40,104 nucleotides of DNA from assembly GCA_000961655.1 (NCBI GenBank), contig LADR01000050.1, forward strand, positions 1 to 40,104. Reading direction: 5' to 3'. A model generated the notes under the pieces. That model saw only the letters and a program-made list of their open reading frames with translations. It made no database searches and was not told the DNA's origin. The DNA comes from Desulfatitalea sp. BRH_c12. Its GTDB lineage: Bacteria > Desulfobacterota > Desulfobacteria > Desulfobacterales > Desulfosarcinaceae. A program made the translations under genes and the position numbers. Numbering within the stretch: the stretch's first letter is position 1; each line of letters starts with the position of its first letter. Shown one piece after another: positions 23,726 through 31,257 of the stretch.

Positions 23726-24535
23726 ATGCATATAAAGGTTGCTTTGGAAAAAGCCGCCAGGGAACGTGAACAGGCCAAAAGAACCCATTCCCATCATACG
23801 TCGCCAAAAAGAGATGTGGCGGGACTGCCTCAATACACGGCATCCATCCACCTTCCCTTCGATCCGAAAATCGCCCGCAACAATCGATGCGTCAGCTTGG
23901 AACCCGATTCCGCCGAGGCATCCTGCTATAAAGTACTACGCACCAAAATCCATCTACAGGCCCAGAAAAAAAATCTCAAAACCGTTGCGATAACCAGCCC
24001 GTGCTCAGGCGAAGGCAAAACACTGACAACTGTGAACCTGGCCCTTTCATTCGCCCAGGCCTATGATCGAACCGTTCTGGTGGTCGATTGCGACCTGAAA
24101 CGTCAGGGAGTGCATAAGATACTGGGTATTGACAGTCGCATCGGCCTTACGGACTACCTTCTCGGCGCCAGATCCCTGCCGGAAGTCATCGTGTGGCCGG
24201 GGATAGAAAAATTGACGCTCATTTCGGGCGGCGGTCCCAGCGCCAACAGCGCTGAACTGCTGGATTCACACCGCATGAAAGACTTGGTCGCGGAACTGAA
24301 AAACCGCTATGACAATCGTATCATCCTATTCGACACAGCGCCGCTGTTGGGCGGAGCAGACACATTGTCCCTGCTCCCATTGGCGGATTGCACAATAATG
24401 GTCGTCGCCGAAGGCAAGACGATCATGTCCGATATTCGCAATGCCATGCAAGTCGTGCCAACGGACAAATTCCTCGGCTTTGTGGTCAATCGCCAGAGAA
24501 AAAACGCTTCCGGCAGCTACAACTATTATTACTGA
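23726..24535 (+). CDS. CpsD/CapB-type tyrosine-protein kinase domain protein
   Basis: 269 residues from ATG 23726 (AAGGAGA just upstream; the longer frame to 23678 lacks a site). BY-kinase cytoplasmic domain: Walker A SPCSGEGKT with Lys98, Walker A' VLVVDCDLKRQGVHKILG, Walker B ILFDTAPLL, and a Tyr-rich tail SYNYYY that is the usual autophosphorylation cluster. Such kinases regulate exopolysaccharide polymerisation and export with a Wzz/GumC-type membrane partner. That partner is not fused here (no membrane helices) and is not encoded nearby. The N-terminal 60 residues are basic and probably flexible. The ExeA-type ATPase gene follows after 124 bp, the arrangement seen in exosortase/PEP-CTERM-associated polysaccharide loci. 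Confidence 0.9.
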   Translation: MHIKVALEKAAREREQAKRTHSHHTSPKRDVAGLPQYTASIHLPFDPKIARNNRCVSLEPDSAEASCYKVLRTKIHLQAQKKNLKTVAITSPCSGEGKTLTTVNLALSFAQAYDRTVLVVDCDLKRQGVHKILGIDSRIGLTDYLLGARSLPEVIVWPGIEKLTLISGGGPSANSAELLDSHRMKDLVAELKNRYDNRIILFDTAPLLGGADTLSLLPLADCTIMVVAEGKTIMSDIRNAMQVVPTDKFLGFVVNRQRKNASGSYNYYY

Positions 24536-24659
24536 ATCAACTTTTGGGATCAGTACGCAAGAAGGCTTGCAGTAGAACGGCTACGCATACGCCCCTTAGC
24601 GCAAGGGGGATATCATACCACCGGCCAACCCGTGTCGCCGGCAAACAGGAGGCGTCCAT

Positions 24660-25724
24660 ATGTACCTGCACTTCTATCATCTCAGTAAAAAGCCGTTTGA
24701 ACTCACTCCCGATCCCACCTTCATGTTCCGTAGCCGCAAACATCAAAAAGCACTTTCCTACCTGGAGTACGGTCTGACCGAAAACGTCGGATTTCTGTTG
24801 CTCACCGGAGACGTAGGCTCCGGGAAAACGACCACAGCCAAGTGTATCATTCAAGATCTGGGGCGCGGTTTTGTGACCAGTTTCATCTCGAATACGCATG
24901 CCTCTTCCGGGCAAATGCTGCGTATGATTTTGAACGGCTTCGGCTTGCCTGCGCGAAAATTGGACAAAGCCGCCGCACGCGATCTGCTTGAACGGTTCTT
25001 GCTCACCATGCACCAAAGAGGGAAACGCACATTGCTGGTCATTGACGAAGCCCAGAATCTTTCGTTCAAGGCGCTGGAAGAAGTCCGCATGCTGTCCAAT
25101 TTTCAGAATGAACGCAACGCGCTGATTCAGGTTCTCCTGATCGGGCAACCCGAACTGCTCGAAGCGCTAAAAACACCTGCCATGCGGCAACTGGCCCAAA
25201 GGGTTGCCGTTCACTTCCACCTGACCGGGCTCGACCGGCTGGAAACCGCGGCGTATATCGCCTACCGCTTGCAAATCGCTGGCGGCCGATCTGATCTGTT
25301 CACCGCGGCTGCAGTGGACAAAATCCATGACATGGCCTGCGGCATTCCGCGGTTGATCAATCTGATTTGCCAGGCCGCACTGGTGTACGGCTTTGCCGAT
25401 GAGTCCCCTGTGGTCAGCCAGGACACAATCCTGCAGATCGCCAGCGACAATCTCGGCATCGGCATCACCACCGTAACCGACGACAGCACCGAAACGCACA
25501 CAGCCCCGGCGGATGCCGGAAATGTCGACCGGCACGCCGCCCGCCTCACAATCATAGAACGGGAAATCAAGTCCCTGAAGACAATGATGGCCGCTTACAT
25601 TCGCGGCTTGGAAGCGCTCATCACCAGCTCGAACGCCAACCTGATACGTCAACTGGTCAAGGTGGCGCAAAGGGACGGCCATCCCAGCGAGCCAAAGGGG
25701 TCTGTCGTGCGCCTGCGGCAATAA
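24660..25724 (+). CDS. ExeA-type AAA+ ATPase (XrtA-associated type)
   Basis: 354 residues; ATG 24660 behind GGAGG. The opening MYLHFYHLSKKPFELTPDP is the hallmark of ExeA/GspA-like ATPases. Walker A is GDVGSGKTT with Lys56, Walker B is LLVIDEAQNL near residue 125, and the sensor stretch is QVLLIGQPEL. After the AAA+ module (about 1-270) a linker leads to a C-terminal helix pair (IIEREIKSLKTMMAAYIRGL). Relatives assist secretion or, in exosortase loci, polysaccharide assembly; here the pairing with a CpsD-like kinase favours the second. No other exopolysaccharide gene lies in the window. Confidence 0.88.
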   Translation: MYLHFYHLSKKPFELTPDPTFMFRSRKHQKALSYLEYGLTENVGFLLLTGDVGSGKTTTAKCIIQDLGRGFVTSFISNTHASSGQMLRMILNGFGLPARKLDKAAARDLLERFLLTMHQRGKRTLLVIDEAQNLSFKALEEVRMLSNFQNERNALIQVLLIGQPELLEALKTPAMRQLAQRVAVHFHLTGLDRLETAAYIAYRLQIAGGRSDLFTAAAVDKIHDMACGIPRLINLICQAALVYGFADESPVVSQDTILQIASDNLGIGITTVTDDSTETHTAPADAGNVDRHAARLTIIEREIKSLKTMMAAYIRGLEALITSSNANLIRQLVKVAQRDGHPSEPKGSVVRLRQ

Positions 25725-25758
25725 CGCCCATATCCCATCAAGTTCTCTTATGGAGCGG

Positions 25759-26634
25759 CTATGCCGTTGATGACATCCGCGCCTGGCCATTTTCCGTAAT
25801 CAGATAATCCACCATCTTCAGATCGACGAAATCGTGGGAGTACACCGTGATTTTGAAAGAATAATCCCCTTCGACTTTATGATGGTCTTCCTTGAAGATC
25901 GCCTGATCCCCAAGCGGTCTGTGTGAGAACTTGATGGTTTCGGCAAACAGATACACCGGCATTTTGTAGGCATGGCAGATGCTGACAACATTGGCGGTGC
26001 CCAATCCGGTAATCGCCCGGCCATCGTTGGTGATGGTCACCGCACTGATAAACAATTTGTTCGCATCGGCCAAAAAATGGCTCAAGTTATGTTCAGGTAT
26101 AAGGACATGCGCCACGTTATAACGTTGGAGGTCACTCACCAAATCTTTGGTGCGCTGAAAGTCCTGTTTCAAGACCAGCACACTGAAATTCTTTCGCTGT
26201 TCGGTCTGTGACCGCACGATGGCATTGCGGATGTAAGCCGTGGGGGAATGGACAATGAGCAGATCGTCATCAGAAATGCTTGCCATACAGTGAGCGGTCA
26301 GTTTTTCCGTATCCGCCTCGAAGCGGCTGAGTTTCTGCACAAGAATCTCGATGGCACGGTCTTTCATCGACTCCAACGGACCATTGAAGTGCGGCTGCAT
26401 CTCGATTTCAAACGCTTCGATCAGATGCACCAAAGGCACCACTTTAGGTTTGGTGTTGCGGATCACGTCATTCAAAGTCAATAGTTGCGGCCTGAAGTCA
26501 TCCTGTTTGCATGCCAGGCGTCTGACTGCATCAACATAGGATTTAAGCGCCACCAAGGTGGTCCGCGAAGTGCCCAAGGCACTCATGTAATCTCGCACCA
26601 GGGGGTATAGTGTTTCATTCACATTCATTTCCAT
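25759..26634 (-). CDS. eIF-2B alpha/beta/delta-like protein
   Basis: 291 residues from ATG 26634 (an in-frame TTG at 26676 is the longest option, and ATG 26628 is also possible; none has a strong ribosome-binding site). The C-terminal Rossmann-like half matches the IF-2B superfamily that includes MtnA and ribose-1,5-bisphosphate isomerase: DDDLLIVHSPTAYIRNAI, LVLKQDFQRTKDLVSDLQRY, ITNDGRAITGLGTANVVSIC and DFVDLKMVDYLITENG. The N-terminal half is helical. MtnA-type catalytic residues cannot be assigned with confidence, so no reaction is claimed. It lies 79 bp downstream of the frameshifted transporter on the same strand, probably in one transcript. Confidence 0.75.
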   Translation of the reverse strand: MEMNVNETLYPLVRDYMSALGTSRTTLVALKSYVDAVRRLACKQDDFRPQLLTLNDVIRNTKPKVVPLVHLIEAFEIEMQPHFNGPLESMKDRAIEILVQKLSRFEADTEKLTAHCMASISDDDLLIVHSPTAYIRNAIVRSQTEQRKNFSVLVLKQDFQRTKDLVSDLQRYNVAHVLIPEHNLSHFLADANKLFISAVTITNDGRAITGLGTANVVSICHAYKMPVYLFAETIKFSHRPLGDQAIFKEDHHKVEGDYSFKITVYSHDFVDLKMVDYLITENGQARMSSTA

Positions 26635-26713
26635 AGAAGTACCTGGGCCGGCTTCGCCAGCGGTTAGGGTTAACAAGCGATTGCAGGTCTCTATTTCTGC
26701 AAAAGGATCGCTG

Positions 26714-28019
26714 CTACAGGAAAATCCACAAATAGACCATCAGCACCAGCGAAGCGACTATCATGGACAAAATCGTCCCAGGGGCGCTCCAGCGGGCGTA
26801 CTCAAAGAAGCTGATAGGGTGGCCCGATTTTTTCAGAATCGCCACGGATACGATATTGGCTGAAGCGCCGATCACGGTCAGGTTACCACCCAGACAGGCC
26901 CCCAGCGATAAGGCCCACCATAGCGTATTGTTCGGAATGGGATTGGCCTCCAACATCATGCGCACAACCGGAATCATGGTGATGGTAAAGGGAATGTTGT
27001 CGATGAATCCGGAAGCGATGCCGGACACCCACAGCACCATTAACACCATGACATAGGGATTGTCGCCCACGCGCAGGAAAATATTGCGCGCAACCCATTC
27101 GATCACCCCTTTTTCTTCCATCGCGCCCACCAGGATGAACAAGCCCGCAAAAAAAAGAAGCGTGCTCCACTCCACCTCCAGGAGAACATGTTCAATGTCC
27201 ATCCGTGTGATGGTGAAAAGGATCATGGCCACCGTCAGGGCCACGACACCGGGACTTAGATGCGTGATGGTATGCGTGACGAATAGCCCCAACGCCGTGA
27301 TCATGCACAGGAGGCTTTTGAGCAGAAAGGCGCGGTCGATTTTGAAGGAGAGAAAATCGAGGTCGATCTTTTCGATCAGCAGTCACCGAGAAAAGCTTGG
27401 TCAGGTTATTGTCTATGGGAGCAAACCGTTTGCGGTTGGTAGCCAGAAAATAGGCCAGAACGCTGATGGTCGAGAGCACCACCGGGATGAAGAGGTAACT
27501 GATAAACTGATTGAATGTCAGGCCCACTTTGGAACCGATGATGATGTTGGGTGGGTCGCCGATCAGGGTGGCTGTGCCGCCCAGGTTGGACGCCATGATC
27601 AAAGCGACCACATAGATTTTAGGGTCCAGCCCCATGCCGCGGGTCAGTTCGATAATGATGGGCACCATGATCAACACGGTGGTGACATTATCGAGAAGTG
27701 CGGAGAGCAAGGCCGTCGCCAGACAGAACATCACGAGGATACGCACGGGTTGACCGCCGGTTATTTTAGCGATGCGCACAGTGAGAATGGTGAAGAATCC
27801 CGATTTTTTCAATACGGCCACAACGCCCATCATTCCGATGAGCAGCATGATCGTTTCGAAATCGATATATTTCGCGGCCGAATGAATATCGGTGACCCCC
27901 ACTATAAACAGAACCATCACGCCCAACACTGCGGCAGTGGCCTTGTGCAGAAACTCAAAAGAAATGGCCACGTAAACTGCAACAAATATGATCACAGGGA
28001 CAAGTGCATCCGGTGCCAT
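26714..28019 (-). pseudogene. ArsB/NhaD-type ion transporter, frameshifted
   Basis: From ATG 28019 (AAAGGG at good spacing) the frame encodes the first half of an ion-transporter-superfamily permease, with DNVTTVLIMVPIIIEL and GGTATLIGDPPNIIIG. Near 27380 the reading passes into the next frame, which continues sensibly as LIEKIDLDFLSFKIDRAFLL and carries the second-half repeat DNIPFTITMIPVVR and GGNLTVIGASANIVSV to a stop at 26714. The span of 1306 nt is one base more than a 435-codon gene, so a single inserted base explains the break. Uncorrected, the first frame runs on to 27192. A repaired product of 434 residues has normal length for the family. It may be a real inactivation or a sequencing error. 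The substrate (Na+/H+, arsenite or a carboxylate) cannot be decided. Confidence 0.85.
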
Positions 28020-28316
28020 AAAAAACCCTTTCTGTAACCGGCTTCGCCGGAGGTGAAAGTGAAAACGAACGGGGCAGGTGTGTACCATGACAACATTACA
28101 CGCTCCTTTCAGTCGGATTACTTTATTGAAAGGTGGCGCACCCAAAATCATACCGGCATCAGAGCGTGCCTGTCGAAAAATGCCCGTATTTCATAACTGT
28201 AAGGTTAGCGAAAGATCGGTGTAATGTTGGTCCGCTATCATGCACCCATAACCATTGAAGCAGACCGAACTCGCAAGTGTTGTTGGCAAACGATTATTTC
28301 TGGTGGAGGGAAAAAG

Positions 28317-28646
28317 ATGAGACTTGTTATTGGCGCAATCGGCCTCTCGCTGGCCATACTTACCTTCTGTATCGTTTTACTCGGTGCCCGGGATCCCCGA
28401 TCTCCAAAGTGGGCCAGTGACTTTTGGATCGGCAACGTCCATAGCATTGTTATCCTTGTCCTGGGATGCGGTGGCGTCTTGTCAATCATTTCAGCGCTTC
28501 CCATGTTGTTGGACGGCAGCATCGGGACGCTTCACATAACGCTTGCGGCTCTCATTCTGGTAGCGGGTGCTGTCGGGGTCAAAGCCCTGAAAATCGACAA
28601 AAAACTGGAAGATTATAAAACGCGGCCCCTTTTCAATCGACCATAA
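28317..28646 (+). CDS. Small membrane protein, 109 aa, unknown
   Basis: ATG 28317 follows GGAGGG at 7 bp; the frame is open to 28224, but without a better start. Three hydrophobic segments are visible: LVIGAIGLSLAILTFCIVLL, then SIVILVLGCGGVLSIISALP, then HITLAALILVAGAVGVKALK, followed by a Lys/Arg-rich cytoplasmic tail. No family recognised. The gene is divergent from the transporter, with 297 bp between the two starts in which I saw no clear promoter motif. A palindrome-ended repeat element begins 60 bp after its stop. Confidence 0.65.
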   Translation: MRLVIGAIGLSLAILTFCIVLLGARDPRSPKWASDFWIGNVHSIVILVLGCGGVLSIISALPMLLDGSIGTLHITLAALILVAGAVGVKALKIDKKLEDYKTRPLFNRP

Positions 28647-28705
28647 AGGTATCAATTGGTTTTGAATACGTGTGAAGACGGGGTCAGGAAAAATCCTTTA
28701 ACCTG

Positions 28706-28877
28706 GTAGGGTGGGCATCGCCCACCATTGTCTTATGTTGATCACCTCTGAGATTGGCTCTGTTCAATGTTTCATCGCAATGTTCGATCCGGTGTCCTAT
28801 CCAATCGGTTGGGCAGGATCAATGTCAGAAACCGATAATGTTGTGCGGAAAATAGTGGTGGGCAATGCCCACCCTAC
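28706..28877 (+). mobile_element. MITE/REP-like element, family 1, copy A
   Basis: 172-bp element bounded by 21-nt terminal inverted repeats with one mismatch (GTAGGGTGGGCATCGCCCAC... on the left). Each end is itself a palindrome with 7-bp arms GGTGGGC/GCCCACC. The interior (about 28750-28818) is similar to the reverse complement of 39633-39700, matching about 58 of 69 positions by eye. It occupies most of the 382-bp gap 28647-29028 upstream of the response-regulator gene. There is no transposase. A 70-codon ORF through it is spurious because an indel breaks the frame between copies. Confidence 0.8.
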
Positions 28878-29028
28878 AACTAAATCTCATTATTCGATTT
28901 TTATTTTCGGGGTTTCAGTGTAAATCGTCTCTGCTTTGACGTGCGTTTCATATAGCGTTTATTCCGGCGATTTGGATCGTACGCCATTGTTTGTGATGCC
29001 ATCGGATAATACGCGGAAGGGGGCTGGC

Positions 29029-29718
29029 ATGCGGGCACTGCTGGTCGAGGATGATCCGCGGATCTCCTCTTTTGTCGAAAAAGGATTGCGTGAGGCGGGT
29101 TTTTCCGTCGATGCCACCGAATTGGGCGAACAGGCGCTCGAACTTGCCATCGCGATCCCCTACGATGTTGCCGTTGTCGATATTATGCTCCCCAACCTCG
29201 ATGGTTTAGGCCTTATCGCCATTTTGCGTCAACGCGGCATCAATACCCCGGTTCTGGTTCTCAGCGCCAAGCACACAGTTGACGACCGTATCATTGGTCT
29301 TCAGCGGGGGGCGGACGATTATATGGTCAAACCGTTCATCTTCGCCGAACTGCTCGCCAGGGTACAGTCGCTGGTGCGTCGCGCCTCCAAAACCATTGAA
29401 ACCAACCTGATCACCTGCGGCGACCTGGTGGTTGATGTGATTAACCGGGGTGTGCGACGCGGCGGACAGGCGATCGACCTGCAACCCAAGGAATATGCGC
29501 TTCTCGAGTACCTGCTGCGCAACCGGGGACGCACGGTCTCCAAAACCATGATCATCGAGCAGATATGGGATCTGCACTTCGACCCCCAGACCAATGTCGT
29601 GGACGTACTGGTTTGCCGCTTGCGCAACAAAATCGACAAGGATTTCCCTCAAAAACTTATCCACACGATACGCGGTATCGGCTATGTTCTCAAACCTTCG
29701 GATACGCAAGTTCAGTAA
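29029..29718 (+). CDS. OmpR-family response regulator
   Basis: 229 residues; ATG 29029 with AAGGGGG upstream (the frame runs back to 28936 without a site). Receiver domain with the acidic pocket Glu7/Asp8/Asp9, phosphoacceptor Asp51 in VAVVDIMLPN, and the conserved Lys in DDYMVKPF. The C-terminal winged helix (about 130-225) contains DLQPKEYALLEYLLRNRGRT and ends with HTIRGIGYVLK. The closest visual match is CusR/CopR-type metal or envelope-stress regulators, but the signal is not known. It overlaps the kinase gene by 35 bp. The MITE-like element directly upstream may carry or disturb its promoter. Confidence 0.95.
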   Translation: MRALLVEDDPRISSFVEKGLREAGFSVDATELGEQALELAIAIPYDVAVVDIMLPNLDGLGLIAILRQRGINTPVLVLSAKHTVDDRIIGLQRGADDYMVKPFIFAELLARVQSLVRRASKTIETNLITCGDLVVDVINRGVRRGGQAIDLQPKEYALLEYLLRNRGRTVSKTMIIEQIWDLHFDPQTNVVDVLVCRLRNKIDKDFPQKLIHTIRGIGYVLKPSDTQVQ

Positions 29719-31174
29719 GACGATCGGTTTCAAAATCGCCGCCGGCTACTCGGTGCTGTTCGCCTGCAGTTTCGTGGCGCTGACCATGTCCGCCTACCTG
29801 CTGCTCGATTCCACGTTGTATGGAAAAGACCGCGAGATGGTCGCTGTTGAAGTGGAAAATTTGCAACGGCGCTATCAATCCGGCGGATGGCAAGCTTTTT
29901 ACGACCAGGCCATAGAAAACGACCGCTTTAAAAAGAACAATCCCTTCTTCACGCGGGCGCTGGCGACACCCACTCGCGAAGAGGTGATATTTTTCCCACA
30001 CTATTGGAAAGATTTCGACCTGGCTGCCCTGGAAGATATGCCGGGTCAAGTCCCCGGCACATGGGTAGAATTGGCAAGCCACGCGCGCATAGGCACGCTC
30101 GAAATCTTCACCGCGCGCCTTCCCGACGGAAATCTTTTCCAGGTAGGTATCAGCACGGAGGACCGCCGAACCATTTTAAACCATTTCCGCCATATATTTC
30201 TGTCTGTGTCGCTTCCGCTGATCCTGCTGGCGATCGGAGGCGGAGCGCTGCTTTCCCACCGCTCGATGCAGCCGTTGCGCAACCTGATTGTGACCATGAC
30301 CTCGATCGAGGCTGGTAAGATGGACGCCAGGGTCCCCGTGGCACATACCGGAGACGAACTCGCCGATCTCGGGATGCTATTCAACCGGATGATCGAAAAA
30401 ATCAATCAGCTGATCCTTGCCATAAAGGGTTCCCTGGACAGTGTCGCCCACGATCTGCGCACCCCGATGACCCGTTTCCGCAATATCGCCGAAACAACGC
30501 TCCAGAAAGAGCAATCTCCCGCCGCCTACCGGGAAGCACTGCAGGAGTGTGTCGAAGAATCCGACCGCATTCTGAACAAACTCCACATGTTGATGGATAT
30601 TTCCGAAGCAGAGACCGGCACCATGCGCTTGCAATTACGACATGTGGATCTGGTCCAGTTAGCGGAAGGCGTTGTGGATATGTACCGTTATGTCGCAGAG
30701 GAAAAAGGAATCCGGATCGAAACCGACTTTGTCAGTGAGGCGACCCTGGAAGCGGATGCGGATCGGATATGCCAGGCACTCGCCAACCTGCTCGACAACG
30801 CCGTGAAATTTACACCTGAAAATGGCAGCATTCTCGTGTCGATCGACCACCAGCAGGACCGGGTCCGGATGCAAGTCGCCGATTCGGGAGTCGGCATCGA
30901 CGGCGGTGAAATTCATCGCATCTGGGATCGTTTGTACCGGGGGACCCACGCCACGCACAAGGGACTTGGTCTGGGCTTGAGCCTGGTCAGGGCCGTCATC
31001 CTTGCCCATAGCGGCGTTGTTCACGTATCGAGCGAACCAGGGGCAGGATCCACCTTCGAAGTGTGTTTGCCCACAGCGGTCTCCCCGACTAGCGCCGACC
31101 ACCCTGGACGACCTAAGCCGGCGTGGCCGGATGAAAAAGGATCACCTGTAGGGACCAACCGGCAATTGCCCTAG
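29684..31174 (+). CDS. Sensor histidine kinase
   Basis: 496 residues from ATG 29684 (MFSNLRIRKFSKTIGFKIAA), overlapping the regulator gene by 35 bp; the frame extends to 29594, but that lies inside the regulator. First membrane helix about 17-38, periplasmic sensor about 40-165, second helix FLSVSLPLILLAIGGGALL, HAMP about 190-245, HisKA with His256 in DSVAHDLRTPMTRFRN, then HATPase boxes NLLDNAVKFTPENG (N), DSGVGIDG (G1) and GLGLGLSLVRAV (G2). The layout resembles CusS-type kinases. It phosphorylates the upstream-encoded regulator. The C-terminal 30 residues after LPTAVS are a Pro/Arg-rich tail. Confidence 0.94.
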   Translation: MFSNLRIRKFSKTIGFKIAAGYSVLFACSFVALTMSAYLLLDSTLYGKDREMVAVEVENLQRRYQSGGWQAFYDQAIENDRFKKNNPFFTRALATPTREEVIFFPHYWKDFDLAALEDMPGQVPGTWVELASHARIGTLEIFTARLPDGNLFQVGISTEDRRTILNHFRHIFLSVSLPLILLAIGGGALLSHRSMQPLRNLIVTMTSIEAGKMDARVPVAHTGDELADLGMLFNRMIEKINQLILAIKGSLDSVAHDLRTPMTRFRNIAETTLQKEQSPAAYREALQECVEESDRILNKLHMLMDISEAETGTMRLQLRHVDLVQLAEGVVDMYRYVAEEKGIRIETDFVSEATLEADADRICQALANLLDNAVKFTPENGSILVSIDHQQDRVRMQVADSGVGIDGGEIHRIWDRLYRGTHATHKGLGLGLSLVRAVILAHSGVVHVSSEPGAGSTFEVCLPTAVSPTSADHPGRPKPAWPDEKGSPVGTNRQLP

Positions 31175-31203
31175 CGAAATACAGATTAAGGTGCCGCGGG
31201 CAC

Positions 31204-31233
31204 AAAAAAAAAGGCGCCGCATGCGCAGGCGCC
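31204..31233 (-). terminator. Intrinsic terminator of pckG
   Basis: On the minus strand a GGCGCC/GGCGCC stem (31233-31228 and 31218-31213) with a 9-nt partly self-pairing loop is followed by nine T (31212-31204). It lies 25 bp after the pckG stop. Confidence 0.9.
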
Positions 31234-31257
31234 CGTCTATTCGGATGCGAAAAGCGG

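Noticed and set aside
28711-28923. 70-codon ORF inside family-1 element copy A
   Set aside because: Frame not conserved relative to copies B and C; the DNA similarity, not the protein, is what is shared.
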